The notes below the pieces were generated by a model. It was not told where the DNA came from. It searched no databases and was given only the letters and a program-made list of their open reading frames with translations. From Tolypeutes matacus (Eukaryota; Chordata; Mammalia; Cingulata; Chlamyphoridae): 64,000 nucleotides of DNA. Within the stretch, counting starts at the first letter, position 1, and every line of letters begins with the position of its first letter. The stretch lies in assembly GCA_026826555.1 (NCBI GenBank), contig JAKSZT010054334.1, forward strand, positions 29,546,447 to 29,610,446, given 5' to 3'. Position numbers and translations under genes: made by a program. Below are positions 44,311 to 57,192 of this stretch, in pieces.

Positions 44311-45654
44311 TCTTGATTGCCAGAGCATACAGGAGTCCACTTGGGTCAGCGCCGCATTTCTGGAGTCTGAATCTGAATAACTGTGGGGTCTCGGGAAGAT
44401 TCTGTTTTCCCATTCCAACACTTGGGCTCCCCACTGGAAACAGGCGTCAGTTGACTGCACAATTCATTCGAAGAGTTACATTCATTGCACACCTACTCTG
44501 CTGCCTCCTCCTTTCCCTCCTGACCTCAAATGCACACACTACCACAGAATATCAGAGTTCAAGGGGCCTCAAGCATCACCTGGTGTGACCTCCTTATTTA
44601 ACATTTAACAGATAAGAAAACAGAGGTTCGGAGGGATGCAGACGCTTATTTAAGGTTACATGATAAACTAGTAGAAAACCAAGGCTCAGACGCAGAAATG
44701 AGCATCTGTGTTAGGCCATAGCCAAAAAGCAAACAAAAAACAGTGCTATGGGGAAATGGTGATAAACTTCGTGAAAAACAGCAGTTTTCATCAGTTCCCA
44801 TCCTTTTGGGAGGTGACTTAGATTCCTTGTTCCCACTTGCAGAGTGTTTTACCTGCTCCCCACAGCATGAATAGCATTCAACTTTCCCCAGCTTTCATTT
44901 CCAGAGTCAGTGTAGTAAATAGGAAGAAAACCCCAAGCTTAATTGGGGCTTCTTTGGTAAAACAGAATGGAAGGGGCACTGAAATGTCAGAACATTTCCC
45001 TATGATCTGGGCAACTTACCTTTCCCTAAAGCAAACTGCCAAATTTTTCAGCATGACATTTGCATTGTAGAAGGGATGGCATGGAATTAGAAATCACACC
45101 ATGCCAGGTTTTCATCCTTTGCAGTGATGGAAATAGGGAATTCCCACAGAGGTTCACACATATTTTGCTTTCATTTATTTCAATAGTTTTTGGCCTTAAA
45201 CTGGGTTTCCAAGTTATCATGAACCATACTTTTCCTAAGTAGAATTTACTGTCCTTAAATGACCCCAGAATCCAAATGCCAACAAATTACTGGGCCAAAC
45301 TTATTAATTCAAAAACAGTCAAATGAATATTCACATTCAATAAAATTAATAATCAGGCTGACAACATGTTTATGCAGTTGTTTTAATGGATGGTAGACTA
45401 TATGCACTATTCATTTTGTTATTTTAATTAATGGTAGCTGGTCTACACTCAAATTTAATCCATATCTTGTGCATTGAAAGAGGACAGTACATTTCATTGA
45501 ATTCTGCTATTTCAGGACTTGATAATACAGGGTTGTGCTATTTTGAGATTTGAAGTTTTGCTTGCTTTGTCATTTTTTTTTTCATGGCTAAAGTAAATTT
45601 ATAGTATATGCAAGGTGTCAGAGTAAATGGTTAAAATGCTTAATAGTTTTACCT
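44311..45654. other. Mostly unassigned sequence
   Basis: 44545-44720 carries an old repeat (AGATAAGAAAACAGAGGTTC then GGTTACATGATAAACTAG), probably MIR-like and antisense. The rest shows no repeat or gene that I recognise. Overlapping 60-91 codon frames lack domains. Confidence 0.4.
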
Positions 45655-45870
45655 ACCATTAATTGAATGTACTGGTTAATTCACAAGTATTCTCTCATTT
45701 TCTTGTCAGAACAAGGTAAGCATCATCACCCAATATTATCTTCCTTTTATAGCTGAGACAATAGAGTCCCAGAGTAGTTGAAAAACTTAAGAACACGCAG
45801 CTACTGTTTGACAGAGATGGAAAGTGATCCCAAGTTTTCCTGACTCTACAGTCGTGCATTTCTCTGTGCC
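45655..45870 (-). mobile_element. MIR SINE
   Basis: TTTTATAGCTGAGACAATAG, TTAAGAACACGCAGCTACTG and AGAGATGGAAAGTGATCCCA follow the reverse-complement MIR order. Confidence 0.75.
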
Positions 45871-46540
45871 AAGGTACATCCAACAACCATTCAGCTGCAG
45901 TTTATTTATTCATTAATTAACGTATTCATCAAACATTTATTGAGTCCATACAAAACATATACCAGACAGACTCTGCCAGTACAAGGATGAATACGATCTA
46001 GACCCTTCCCTGGGAGGGGCATGGAGATGGTTAGACAGGGAAACTGTTACTTACAAAATAATGTAACCACCCCTGTCACAAAGCCAACAATAATAAGAAA
46101 TACATTGTTTGCTAATGATAAATTTTACTTATTTCCCCATTAAAGTCATTTTGTTGGTATTCTTCAAGTTGCTTTGTGTAATTCGAAGTAATAGAACTAA
46201 TGTTATTTCTTTAATAGCTTTTAGTAATTCAGGTTTTGCTAATTCATACTGGCCATCCACCAACTAGCTGAAAATTAGTCAGATTTTACCTTATTTATTA
46301 AGCTTGTTGATGACTGGGCTAGGGATATTATAAAAGATAAAGCAAGCCAGGCTAATATTTCATCCAACGGATGGCTTAGGTCCAGAGTATGGATCAAAAG
46401 ACTTTTTCTCTCTTTCTTCCTGGAAGCCAGCAAAATAGCGCCTTCAGTATCAGAATTTCAGCAACTGCATTATTCTTGTAAGCAATGGTCATTGAAACCC
46501 CTTAAGCTATCACTTTGATAAGTGAACATTTTCTTTGTGA
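45871..46540. other. Mostly unassigned sequence
   Basis: 45900-46030 contains an old repeat phrase (ATTCATCAAACATTTATTGA ... ACCAGACAGACTCTGCCAG). Family not assigned. No gene. Confidence 0.4.
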
Positions 46541-46544
46541 TTTT

Positions 46545-46800
46545 ATTCATTCCAGAAACATTATTGAGCTTCTTTTACCTTTCAGACACTGATGGAAGCA
46601 TACAGGCAAGGGATAAAAATTTATTTGAAGGAAGTCTGTTCTCAGTAGTTATAGCAAAACATTTCACCATCTATAAATTAGGCATAAGAGCTACTCTGCC
46701 TAGTTCACAAGGCTGTGAAGGGGATTGAATGAGCTAATATATGTGTAATTATTTTGTGAACTCTATCAAATAAATGCTGTATCTCTTAAGAAAGTAAATG
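46545..46800 (+). mobile_element. MIR-like SINE, diverged
   Basis: AACATTTCACCATCTATAAA, GAAGGGGATTGAATGAGCTA and ATCAAATAAATGCTGTA resemble the MIR 3' half in plus orientation. Confidence 0.6.
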
Positions 46801-47635
46801 CTATGCTCCTAAGTATATATTTCATAAATTGCAAAGTATGTGAGTTTAGGTGGACTAAAGGATTTCATTTTTGAAAGAAACCCTCATTGATTAAATATCT
46901 TAGTGGTGTGGATGACTTCCTCTAGCAAAGATTTATGGGTTCAAGTGTTGAACTTTCTTACAGCAGGAAAACTTGCCCTGCCTTTATAAAACCCATCTAT
47001 TTTAATGAGTCCACTAAAAATAAGGAGCCCATTAAAGCATGTCATGTTTTGCTTAATACTTCTCCAGATTCAATGGAACTAGGAGTTATTCCAGCCACTG
47101 TATATTGAGTCTTTTGAGAATCCCAGTGTATCTTGGCTAATGACAACAAAAACAAGTTAGAGCTTTCAGCACAGCCAAAATAAAAGTCTAAAAGCTTTTT
47201 AAAAGCAGGTCTTTAACTTTTCACAAAGCTGGGCCCCTGGCTGTGAGACTGACAATGATCAACAGTGTTGTCATAGACCCAGATATGTCTCACTGTACTT
47301 ACATGCTGTTATAATTTGGTACAAAATTTGGTACAAAAACTTCACCCGAATCAAATGATTAAATCAGAGCTTTGGCTGCTGTGAAAGTTTCAAACAACCA
47401 CATAAAAGGAGAGAGGCCTGTGTTGTCAGCACATACATGGGCAGAGGAATGTGCTGAAGGAGTGGGTAATGAAGCGTCTCAGATTGGATAGCTGAGCACA
47501 GAATGGTTTAGGGTGGGGCTGCCTTCTGTAGTCTGAGCAGGCTGCGTTCATGGAAGTTACTGGGGAAGCTGTGATTTACCTCTGGAGCATGTCAGCACCT
47601 CTTGCTAATTCTAGTTACTGTTTCCCAAAGGATAT
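46801..47635. other. Unassigned non-coding sequence
   Basis: Nothing recognised. Confidence 0.4.
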
Positions 47636-47762
47636 AGACATAGATATAGACATAGATATAGATTTAGATATAGATGTAGCTATAGATGATAGAGATGATA
47701 GAGATACAGATATAGATGAGATATAGATAGATAGATACAGATACAGATACAGATGTAGATCA
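47636..47762. repeat. Imperfect GATA/ATAGAC-type tandem repeat
   Basis: About 125 bases of ATAGAT, ATAGAC, AGATACAG and related hexamers with internal higher-order repeats. Confidence 0.9.
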
Positions 47763-49080
47763 ATTTTGTCTTAGCTCTCCGGATGAAGAAAGGAAAACAC
47801 CAGTAAGCAACTGACATTATAAAACTATCACATAAAATGCATTTGAGAAGGAGGGGGAAAGAGGGAATAGGGGAAACCTATTCTGTTTCTAGGCAGAGCC
47901 TGGCAATAAAGTTTCATTGTTCATGGAAGTTAAAGTGCTTTGATGTAACAGGTCTAAGAGAAGCTTAAAATGCCTCAGATGAATTCTCCAAATCACAGAC
48001 ACCGTCCACGAGAATACATTTGGGGCAGGCATTTGTGGGCTACAGAGAGAGGAGCTGAGCTGGTTTTGAACTCAAAGACAGGTTTGAAGGTCAGCTGTAC
48101 CACTCTTCCAGCAGTGGTTAACTGCTTCCAGACTTGTCCTTGAGATTTTCATTTTTGCCATCATTTTATTTTTAAAGTTCTAAGATCTCTTTTTTTTTTT
48201 TCTCTCTCAATGTTCTTGTGTTTACAGCCTTCTGTTCTTATTTTATAGCTTAAGTATATTACCTTCCCTCTCTGAGGGTTTCAATTATCGTTTATTCAAA
48301 GTTTTTATCTGCTTACTGCAATGTTTCTGTTTTCCATTTTTACTTTGTTCAGTATCTTATTTTCTTTCCTTTGTTTTAGAGGCTTTCCTCAAATGATTCA
48401 TGATTCTTGGCACCCATTCATTTTTAAGAATGAGACAATAAAAAGCTGATCGATCACTGTAAATAGGGGAAAGGTTGATCAATGTGTGGTCTTTTGATTG
48501 GGACTTCCTCTCCCCATTGCCAATACTTTTAAGTCTTTTCTCTTAGTTTGGTCAGTTTCCTCTGAAATTTTTTCTAAGTGTTTCTACTAGCATTCTGGGG
48601 AAGAGAGCAGGAGTCTCACCGTTTACTTAATCCCTGCATTTTCAATATAAGAGTCTGATCCTTAGCTTTATAAATGTCCTAAGCCCAGAATCTCTTTGGT
48701 TCAAAAATTTTCAGAAAATAAGCCTCCATCTTCCACTGGAGTAGGAAAGATGTGTGGGGTTCTAAGTGCTTTCTGTACACATTTTCTACTGATGCTTTTG
48801 TTTTTATAGGTGATTTGCACCCACTTGCAGATAACAGGGTGTTTCCAGGTCCTGAGGTTCCCTGTTGTTTCAGCTTGGCTTCCCCGGGGGTAATAAGGTC
48901 ACCATTCTCAGTTCACCTCTCATCCACCAACTTTCCATTTTCCTAAAGTTGTTTTGCTGTAGTCTCCTCCTCTGTTTTCTTTTTCTTTGTAGATATCTGC
49001 CCTTAAAAAAAATTCCCTCTACTGTAATGTAGTGGGGTTTTGACAAGGAACTGATAGTTTAATCTGCCATCTTTAACTGG
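47763..49080. other. Mostly unassigned sequence
   Basis: T-rich at 48180-48380. An old mobile-element remnant is possible at 48370-48540 but I cannot assign it. The 64-codon frame at 48752-48946 has no domain. Confidence 0.35.
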
Positions 49081-49084
49081 TCTC

Positions 49085-49640
49085 AATGTATATTCTTTAA
49101 TGGTTTTTATTCTTCTGGTTATAAAAATAATGTAGCTATTGTAGATAAATTATAAAGTGTAAGAAAAAAATAATCCATAATTCCACTTTCTGTAGGCAAT
49201 TAACATTTTATTTCCTTGAAGTCATTTTTTCTGTGATTATTTTTCACATCATTAAGTTTGTTTTGTAGATATAATTTTGCATTTTAATTTTCAAAATACA
49301 TTATAAGGATTTTCCATGTTTTTTAAATGATTTGTAAACCTTATTTTTATAAACTCCAAGGTGTTGATTTTAATATACAATATTTTACTTAGCCATGTGT
49401 GTATTACCATGTATTTGGGATATTTCCCTTTCTATATTCTTGGGAAGAAACCTGCAAAAATTCTCTGATGAAAATCTGTATATAAAGCCTATTCTGTATT
49501 TTGAAATATTTCAATGGAATTAATTTCAGAAAGTGAAATTATTGAGTCAAAAAGTATGATATTAAAGCTACTGACACATATGAAAGCAAGTTTTTAGAGT
49601 TTTAGCATCTACTGCACATTAACTCTAAACAGCAGAGTAG
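49085..49640 (-). mobile_element. Old L1 (L1ME-type) fragment, antisense
   Basis: GGTTATAAAAATAATGTAGC, ATAATCCATAATTCCACTTT, AGGCAATTAACATTTTATTT and GAAATTATTGAGTCAAAAAG follow the order of old L1 3' ends read antisense. Confidence 0.65.
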
Positions 49641-50784
49641 TTCCTTGGTTAGTCCCAATTCTCTGGTATTCTCTTCTCTCCTACCATGTCAGGAAGAAAC
49701 CAAAGGGCACGTTCTTGCCCTTCTGGGCTTCACCTCCCTCCACATTCTCATGAACAGGTCCACATCTAACAGCTGGGTCAAAGAATGAATGGTGGCTCCC
49801 AGTCCAGAGTCCTCCCACCTTCTTCTTTTACACCCACCTCTGACCTGGAGTGCGTGTGTGCAGACATTCCAGTCTCTTCATCCAAGTTAGTGAACACCCC
49901 TTTCAGTACCTTTCTCTGGGGCATCTCTTGGACCTATGTTACTCACACGAGCAGTGCAGTCTAACTTTGGGGGCAAGGACTTGGGGAAGAAGCCTGGGGA
50001 GGCCTTTAAAGCAGGCTGGAGCCCTTTGGGCAGGGCATTTCAATACTGCAGGCTCCTAAAGCATGGTATAGAACAGGAGGGACGAGCCCTAGGTAGGTAC
50101 ACACATCTCCTTGACTATATGGGCTCTTTGTCTCAAGGGGAGAGAACAGCAGTAGTGGGGCCAGAGTGGGGCCCTCCAAAGTGCAGGACGCCCATGGCAG
50201 GGGCCTAAATAGGCTGGATCTAAGGACAACATTACTATGGCACATGGCTGACCAGTAAATAGGCCTGGTCAACCACTAGAATTAAGCAGTAGTCTGCCTT
50301 CTTAAAACTTGGTCCAATTTAGCATGGGATGAAGATGGAGAAAGGAAGAGTAGGGTGTGGAAGGGGCGGCAGGGAGGGGAAGGAAAAGGAACAAAGGTTA
50401 GTATCTGGTTCTTTTTTTTCCAGGACAGCAAAGATAGGTTGATAATTGACTTGTATTTTCCACCACATGTAGTTCTACTATAGATGAGTTCAAAAATAGA
50501 CTCCACCAAATACAATACTATTAAATGAAAACTATCATTATCACCTTCCTGTCAATCCCTAATAAGTGGGTTTTGAGAAACAAAAAAGAAAATCCTTAAG
50601 TATGTTCTGTCTGACCAAGGATTTTTGCAAAACTCCAGGTAAGGTTTGAACAATTCTGAAGTAGGTATCATTTAGGACAAAGACATACTGTAATTCCTGG
50701 GATTATTGCCCATCACCAGAGACTAAGTCTTCATTTCTACTTCCCCAGGTAATGCAATATAGGGGAAAGAGTTTAATGTTTTGA
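49641..50784. other. Unassigned sequence
   Basis: GC content is a little higher around 49930-50220, with overlapping open frames on both strands (90 codons at 49936-50208 plus; 88 at 50272-50006 minus). None has a domain, and I would not call a gene. Confidence 0.4.
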
Positions 50785-50885
50785 AATCAAATCTTGATTC
50801 AACTCTTAACTCAATCACTTACTAGCTGTGTGATCTTGGGCACATTACCTAACCTCTTACCTTGCCGCATAGTTATGAGCCTCTC
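50785..50885 (+). mobile_element. MIR SINE core
   Basis: CAATCACTTACTAGCTGTGT followed by GATCTTGGGCACATTACCTA and ACCTCTTACCTT is the conserved MIR core. Confidence 0.85.
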
Positions 50886-53118
50886 CTGATTCCATCTTCA
50901 GAGATACTTTAGACAGAACATGCATCTTTCTGAAGCTTTCTCCTTTATCAAGTTTAAGCTTCATATGTGTATTCATTTTATGGCAGTACAGGCGCTCATA
51001 AACTCAGGATACTCCATAAAGATTGTAGAATGAAGAATTTATGTTTTACAAATTCTGTATAATTTGATTCACATTAAATTGTGAATGTTTTAATATAGTG
51101 CTTTTTAAAGCCAAATGATTGAATCTCTAATGGTAGAAATGTGTATATTATGATGGGTTAGTGAGAGTGATTTTTAAAATTAGAATGGTATTTTGTGTGT
51201 ATCTTGCAGGAATGATCTATCTATAAAGCAATCCTTTTATCAGAACTTGTTTCTATCTCATCAGCTCCAAAACATGGAGGGGACAAAAGGAGTATAGTTA
51301 TCAAAATAATGAACAAATAGGATTTATCCACTCATGTTATTATTGCAGTCTGGAAGGGTTTACGTTTAGAACAAGGCTTATTTCCCTTTCTGTGGGGGAG
51401 AAATCAATTGAAAACTGTGAGGGATAAACAACCCCCATTATAGATCTAAAGACAGGAGCTGTGAACACTAAAATTTCCATGAACAGCCGCAGATGATCCT
51501 TAACTTATCAAACTGGATTGAAGCCAACATTCACAGCTGCTCTTTTTTCTCACTCTACAGAAGCAGCTTGTCTGAGGATTCAGTCTTACTCTTATTTTTG
51601 TGTGTGTGTATGGGGAATATGCTCCTTTGGACTTAGTCTGGAATTAAAATATTTGTTGCTAAGTGTTTTCAAATGCCCAACTTTAAAATTTAATCTGTCT
51701 TTTAAAAACATTTTACCATTCCTTTTGGAGGATCTTAGCTGGTAGGGTTGGGAATCAGAACGATCCCAAGAGCTGGTATTATTATACCAGTTTTGTGAGT
51801 GATTAGATATGAACTCTCTGATGAGTGGACCAGATGAGGAGGTGGTGGGAGGTATAGCAGCTGATTTTCTGCGTTTCTTTGTTGTTCTGTGGCAGGGGAG
51901 CATGATAAATAGGTAGACTCAGACATAGAAGGTGTCAAGAAGCTGGGACTTCATGACCAAGTGACAGGACAGCTCTAGAAGCTGGACTACCTCTTTAAAA
52001 AACAAAGGAATGTTGGCTGGTGCAGTTGGGGTAGAACAGGATCAGTGGAGCTTTGGTAAATTTTTAACAGCTGGCTCTCTGGACAAATAAAGACCCTGAT
52101 TTGGAGTACTTCCTGATGCTTGTGCAGTAAATACTCCCTAGATAGCTGATTTCAAGCTACCAGTGTGATGTCAACTGGCTCACAAAATTTCTGAAAATTT
52201 AACATTAGGCTCTGGCAAGCTGGTATGAGCCAGGCCAGCACACCACTGGCACGGTAAGGATTGAAAAGCATTCTTGATGGAATCCTTTCCTACAATCAGA
52301 AGTGGTTTAGGTATCAGAAAAAGTCTAATAAATCAGGGTTTGGGGGATGCTTGGACATTGGGAGGTCAGGAAATAGTGTGGCAGCTCTTTGGTCTGTCTC
52401 TGGCCTCACAGCAGAGTTTTGCAGGCACTAGCATTCTGAGCATGAGCTGGTGGGCGTGAAGCCTCTGTGAGGTTTATGGACCATCAGAATGGCTCTGAGG
52501 ACTGGCCAGGATAGCTTCATGGGGCATGTGTCTCTGTGGTCAGGCACAGGTTATATTGTGTCCTGTTGTGATAGAACAGGTACCAGCTTTTGTGTGTGTG
52601 TGCCTCTAGGGACACCAGAAGACACCCATATATACCCTATTTTCAATAAGCATTTGTCCAGTAGTAACATCAGACTCTCTCTATTAGATACTGTGGGGCT
52701 GGAGAGCTACGCTGGGGAAGGGCCCTACTGCTGTACCAGGTAACTTGGCTTCTGAGATATGACATTTGTGTGGCCTTCTGGTAACAAAAGGTAAAATATG
52801 ACTGCCAGCACAGGCTGAAAGTCTTTGGTTTTCTCAATTGTTCCAGGTGGCAGAGGAAGGTCTTAACAGATTTTCAAGGGGCACTAGGCACCTTGACATA
52901 ATGCCTTTGGCCTTGAAGATGCTATCATTGAAAACATGTTTCCCTGCCCTTGGCTGGGACCCATTTTATTGAGAAACAAGTGAAGACTAGGGGACATCAG
53001 AGCAAGTGTCCTATAGGATAGAAAAACTTGTCTGCACTGTTTTTTTACTTGTCCATTTTGATAATATATAACTGGATTGGATTGAGGTCAATCATGCTCA
53101 GGACAAGGAAGAATAAAA
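50886..53118. other. Unassigned sequence
   Basis: About 2.2 kb with no recognised repeat, exon or ncRNA. Frames of 60-103 codons are scattered and unsupported. Confidence 0.35.
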
Positions 53119-53225
53119 TCTTTAGTGGGTGTAACTGTGTTCCAATAAAACATTATTTACTAACGTAGGCAGGGAGATTGCACGTGGCACGTGGCCCACA
53201 GGCCTTGCCTGCTAACCCCTCTTGT
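53119..53225. mobile_element. Possible non-autonomous hAT-type DNA transposon end
   Basis: GTGTTCCAATAAAACATTAT, TTACTAACGTAGGCAGGGA and TGGCCCACAGGCC followed by GCTAACCCCT resemble the terminal part of an old eutherian DNA transposon with the tract TTCCAATAAAACTTTATTTA. Only one end is seen. Confidence 0.4.
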
Positions 53226-53470
53226 AGAAGTAAGTGCAAACACCCCTGGTTTTTCATTGGTTTGCATGCCCATGCTGGGTTTATTTGAAGGGACCAAGTA
53301 GGATATGTCAGCTACCATCTTGTGCCTTTTTCTTTCTTGGTGTTATCCCAGGATTTATTACATTCTGTGGTGCTCATGAGAGAAGAATTATTCAAGAAAT
53401 GATTAACTATAGTCAATGTTGAGTGTAAAATCCTTCTACTATTTAAATTCCTTTATTAAAAAAGCATGAT

Positions 53471-53672
53471 GGGAAGCGGCTGTGGCTCAATCAGTGGGGC
53501 TCCCATTTGCCATATGGGAGGCCCCGGGTTCGGTTCCCAGGGCCTCCTGGTGAGGGCAGGCCCACCCGCACGGCGTGGTTGGCTGACCCAGCGAGCACAA
53601 GCAGCAAGGGGGAGATAAATGAATAAATGAATAAATAAATAAATAAATAAATAAATAAATTAAAAAAAAAAA
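53471..53672 (+). mobile_element. DAS-type SINE, near full length, plus strand
   Basis: This is the cleanest copy here. The tRNA-like head GGGAAGCGGCTGTGGCTCAA starts at 53471. An A-box-like element lies at 53483-53497 and a B-box-like GGTTCGGTTCC at 53527-53537. The body GGCTGACCCAGCGAGCACAA follows, then (AAAT)n and an A-tail. Flanks AAAAAAGCATGA and AAAAAAGGCATGA are its target duplication. RNA polymerase III transcription and L1-driven retrotransposition are known for this class. The low divergence to the other long copies suggests a fairly young insertion. Confidence 0.93.
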
Positions 53673-53680
53673 GGCATGAG

Positions 53681-54760
53681 AACCTGGATAGAAGGGGAAA
53701 AATGAAATAACTTCATTAGTTCCAGTTTTTTATTAGTGGTTGTAACTAGGTTTGTTCTTGACAAGAGATGTGGATATTGGCTACCTACTCCCAGTTTCTA
53801 AGAGAAAACGCCTTCCCGCAAGCTCAGCTAAAGGGCAAAAGAGTCGTGTTTTGGACGTAGGACATCTTCCAAATTATTGGATCAAGGTTGGACAATTGAT
53901 GAGAGTGATCAAGTATGTATGAACCAGGACCAGGTACAAAATGATGACTGGGACCAGCCACATTCCCTAAATTGGGAATCTGAATTGAACGCAAAAATAG
54001 AATTTTCTGTTTTTGAAAACTGCCATGGGTCAGGCATGGAAGTAGATAAAGCCATGTGTAAACTGAAATTACAAGGGAGCAGAAAAGATATAAAAGGATA
54101 GAGAGAGTGAAAGAGAAATGATATGCTGAAAGAGTTAGAGATAAGAGACAGAGGGAAAGAGAAAGAGCAGTTTGCACAGCAGGCTCAGTTCTTCACCTGA
54201 GCATCCTTACATTTAACCCCTTTTCTCCCCAAAGGAAATAACCCAGGTGGCTTTTTGTTGCTTAAAAACAAAAGAACAAATCCCTAGTGCATGTTCTTGG
54301 TCCATAAGTCTCAGGCAGGCTGGATTAGATTGAGAGGTGGGAAGAGGAAAAAGAGACCAGAAACTGCCAACTCCAGTATTTCCTATTCTGTTTGTGCCTC
54401 GCTGCTAATCTTTGTTCTTTGCCGTGGATTCTCACAGGCAGCGTTTGTTGTTAAAATCACACTGACCTTCAAAGCCAGCTAGAGCAAGGGATGAGGAAAA
54501 GCTCTTGTTGATATTACATCCCTCTATGAAATCATGCATTTCTCATTATCCTGGGGTCTGCTAGACAAATAGAATGGTAAATAGAGTAAGTGCACCCACA
54601 CTCTCACATATGCATACACACATTCCAGCTTTCTTGCTCCTCAAATTCATTCTTCAGTCTTGACTAAAGGTTCCCTTTCGATGTATGTTTCGTATAGTAT
54701 GAGTTATTTTCTTGGGAAATAAAAGACAAGGTAATGGCAAAACTAAATATTTCACGTTTC
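53681..54760. other. Unassigned non-coding sequence
   Basis: Nothing recognised. Opposed frames at 53824-54177 (minus) and 53877-54101 (plus) overlap, and neither has a domain. Confidence 0.4.
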
Positions 54761-54762
54761 CT

Positions 54763-54848
54763 AATATATATATCTATATATCTATATATATCTATATATA
54801 GATATATAGATAGATAGATAGATAGACAGACAGATAGCTAGATAGATA
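54763..54848. repeat. (TATC)n / (GATA)n microsatellite with strand switch
   Basis: TATC/TATA units change to GATA units near 54800, so the two halves are partly complementary and could form a hairpin. Confidence 0.9.
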
Positions 54849-55784
54849 CTTTTTAAATGGGAAGCATTGTCTCAGGTGTACCCTAGATTTGTTATTGAGA
54901 GAGGGAATACAGCTGCAGGCTCAGGGCATATTCTTCCCCACAAATGGAGGCTCTCTTTCCTAAAGAAACTACATTTTAATATTTGCAACACTTGCATGCA
55001 AGTTCTCTTAGAGACAGCAAAATAAATTGTATGCAGCCTCAGCTTTTCTTCCTGATTAATAGAAATAGTTGTGATTTTTTGGCTTTCAACTATTAGTTTT
55101 AATAGTCTGTTAAATTAAAGTTTCTTATTTCAATCTCCAGAAAAATCTTTAAAAAAATGATTCAAGAAATAATTTTAGTTCTCTTTAATGCTTTTGCCTT
55201 TTAGCACATTTGGATCTAGCAACAATTGGGAAGCATCATTTTTTTTTCTTAAAAGCTTTCAGGATGGCAATCTCTATCCCTGCCCCCTGAAGATAATCCT
55301 TTTACTCTTGTTTGTGACGTTCATTTTAAGGTAGCATGTTCAAGCTGAACCCTAAAGTAGGTTTGCTATTTTTTTGATTCCACGAAGCAATTTCTTTCCA
55401 AATGCTTTTAAATCCCAATATTTAATAATAGCTATTTCACATGTAAAAGTGTGTTCCATTTCATTGAGAAGCCTTTTAACAATTGCTAGAGTTTCTTTCA
55501 TGTGGACTTTGGCATACCCTAGTAGTTTGGTTGTAAAATCTTTACAATCATCTTATCTCTCAGGATCAAAGAATGATGTATATGAACGTTGTCAAGTATA
55601 AGCTACTTAGGGAAAACCATGTTATGTAGTTGCTGGGCACATTTAAGTCAGTAATGCTTTGTTTTCACTTCAAGGAACATAGTTTTTGTGCTTGATAAAG
55701 CTAAATTATGTTATAAAAGTTTTTTTTATAATACACTGTAACTTCTCTCTTATTCCTGAAAATTTTACTTTAATTAGACATTAT
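54849..55784. other. Unassigned non-coding sequence
   Basis: Nothing recognised. Confidence 0.4.
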
Positions 55785-56285
55785 TACAAAAGGAATAATC
55801 TAACACAACACCATCAGGAAGCACATGAATAAAATTAATAGAAAAATAAGTGTTACAGAGAATAAAACATGGGGCCATGTAACATAGTGAACCTTGTTGT
55901 GGATGGTGACTGCGGTTAATCATACAAATATAAGAATGTTCTTCCATGAAGTAGAACAAATGTATGTCACTATTACAAGGTATTAATAATAGGGTGGTAT
56001 ATGAGAAAAAATGCACATAATACAAACTATAGACTATAATTAAGAGTAATACTGTAATATTCCTTCATCAGTTGTAACAAAGGTACCACACCAATGCTAA
56101 GGGTCAATACTATGGGGGTATAAAGGGTATAGGGCTTTTCTTTTTGGGGCAATGAAAATGTTCTAAAATTGGTAGTGGTGATGAATTCACAACTCTAGAA
56201 TGATACTGAGAGCTATTGATTATACACTTTGAATGGATTGCATGGTGTGTGAAAAAAAGACTGTTTAAAATAAAGCACGTAAGTA
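55785..56285 (+). mobile_element. L1 3'UTR, 5'-truncated copy
   Basis: Homologous in the sense direction to the reverse complement of 23128-23515 (CTATTACAAGGTATTAATAA, GTACCACACCAATGCTAAGG, AAATGTTCTAAAATTGGTAG). Ends TTTAAAATAAAGCACG with no long poly(A). Confidence 0.8.
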
Positions 56286-56647
56286 AATAATGTTTTCCAG
56301 CAGTTGTCTTTGTTTTCAGATATTTCATTTATTATTTATAAATCTAAATTTTCACCTAGATTTCCCTTTTATTATTTATTAACTTCAAATTTCTCATTAT
56401 GTTAAAGATAAGTAAATTTATGGCAAAATGAAGGCCATAACTTTCCTTTCACTAAGTGATCCATTTAAAAAAAGAGATGCAAAATGAAAAGTAAATATAG
56501 TACTCACATGGCTTCTTTGTGGTTTCTTTGTTTTTTTGCATATATGGTGTTATTGTATTAAGAGAGGAGTACTTGCTGTACAATTAATTTGCTCTCTCTA
56601 TGCCACTGACAGTTTATTTTATTTTATATTTTTAAAAGTTACTAAAG
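56286..56647. other. Unassigned non-coding sequence
   Basis: AT-rich gap between the L1 3'UTR and the next L1 5' end. Confidence 0.4.
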
Positions 56648-57190
56648 GAGTTCCAGGAAGATGGTGTCAGCAGGGCTCAACTCTCTCACAAAAACAACAG
56701 AAAAAAGAGCCAAAAGGTGTCCAAGGGAACTGCTTTGGGGGTCAACAAACCAGGGCAGTGCTACACAATTCCCAGAAGATGGAGGGACAGAGAGTTGAAG
56801 GACCTGAAACAGCAAGCCCTGGCATTGGCCAGGAAGGGCTCCCTTCCCCCACCCCCAAGATATTAAGCTGGGGTAAAATCTCTGGCTCACTGCAGCTGCC
56901 CCAGAAGGGAACAGACATCTTCCTCTCTGTCAGCTGTTACAAGGGAAAAGGGAGGGCTTTTCTTCAGTGAATTTGGCAAGTAGAGCCCACTTTGAATCTC
57001 TGCTCTGGCCAGACCAAAACAGAGATTGAAACGAATACCATCAATGCTGGCTGGTCTGGAAATTGCATGGGCAAAAACTACTTTTGGTTTTCACTGTACC
57101 CTAGTTCCTGGGAGAAAAACTGTACCCCATTAATGAGTCCCTGGCCTGATTTTGATAACTTAAGCTAGGCCATTTTAAAGACTTAGAATA
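56648..57190 (+). promoter_or_regulatory. L1 5'UTR (type B), probable internal promoter relic
   Basis: Shares CTCTCACAAAAACAACAGAAAA-type sequence, GGCAGTGCTACACAATTCCC and GGAAATTGCATGGGCAAAAA with the reverse-strand copy at 61322-61839. Different from the 5'UTR at 3724-4717. Promoter role inferred from the family. Confidence 0.65.
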
Positions 57191-57192
57191 AG

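Noticed and set aside
49936..50272. Possible gene in a slightly GC-richer patch
   Set aside because: Open frames on both strands, with no domain, splice pattern or conservation evidence available.
56536..56970. 144-codon plus-strand frame
   Set aside because: Runs from unassigned DNA into an L1 5'UTR. Not a protein family.
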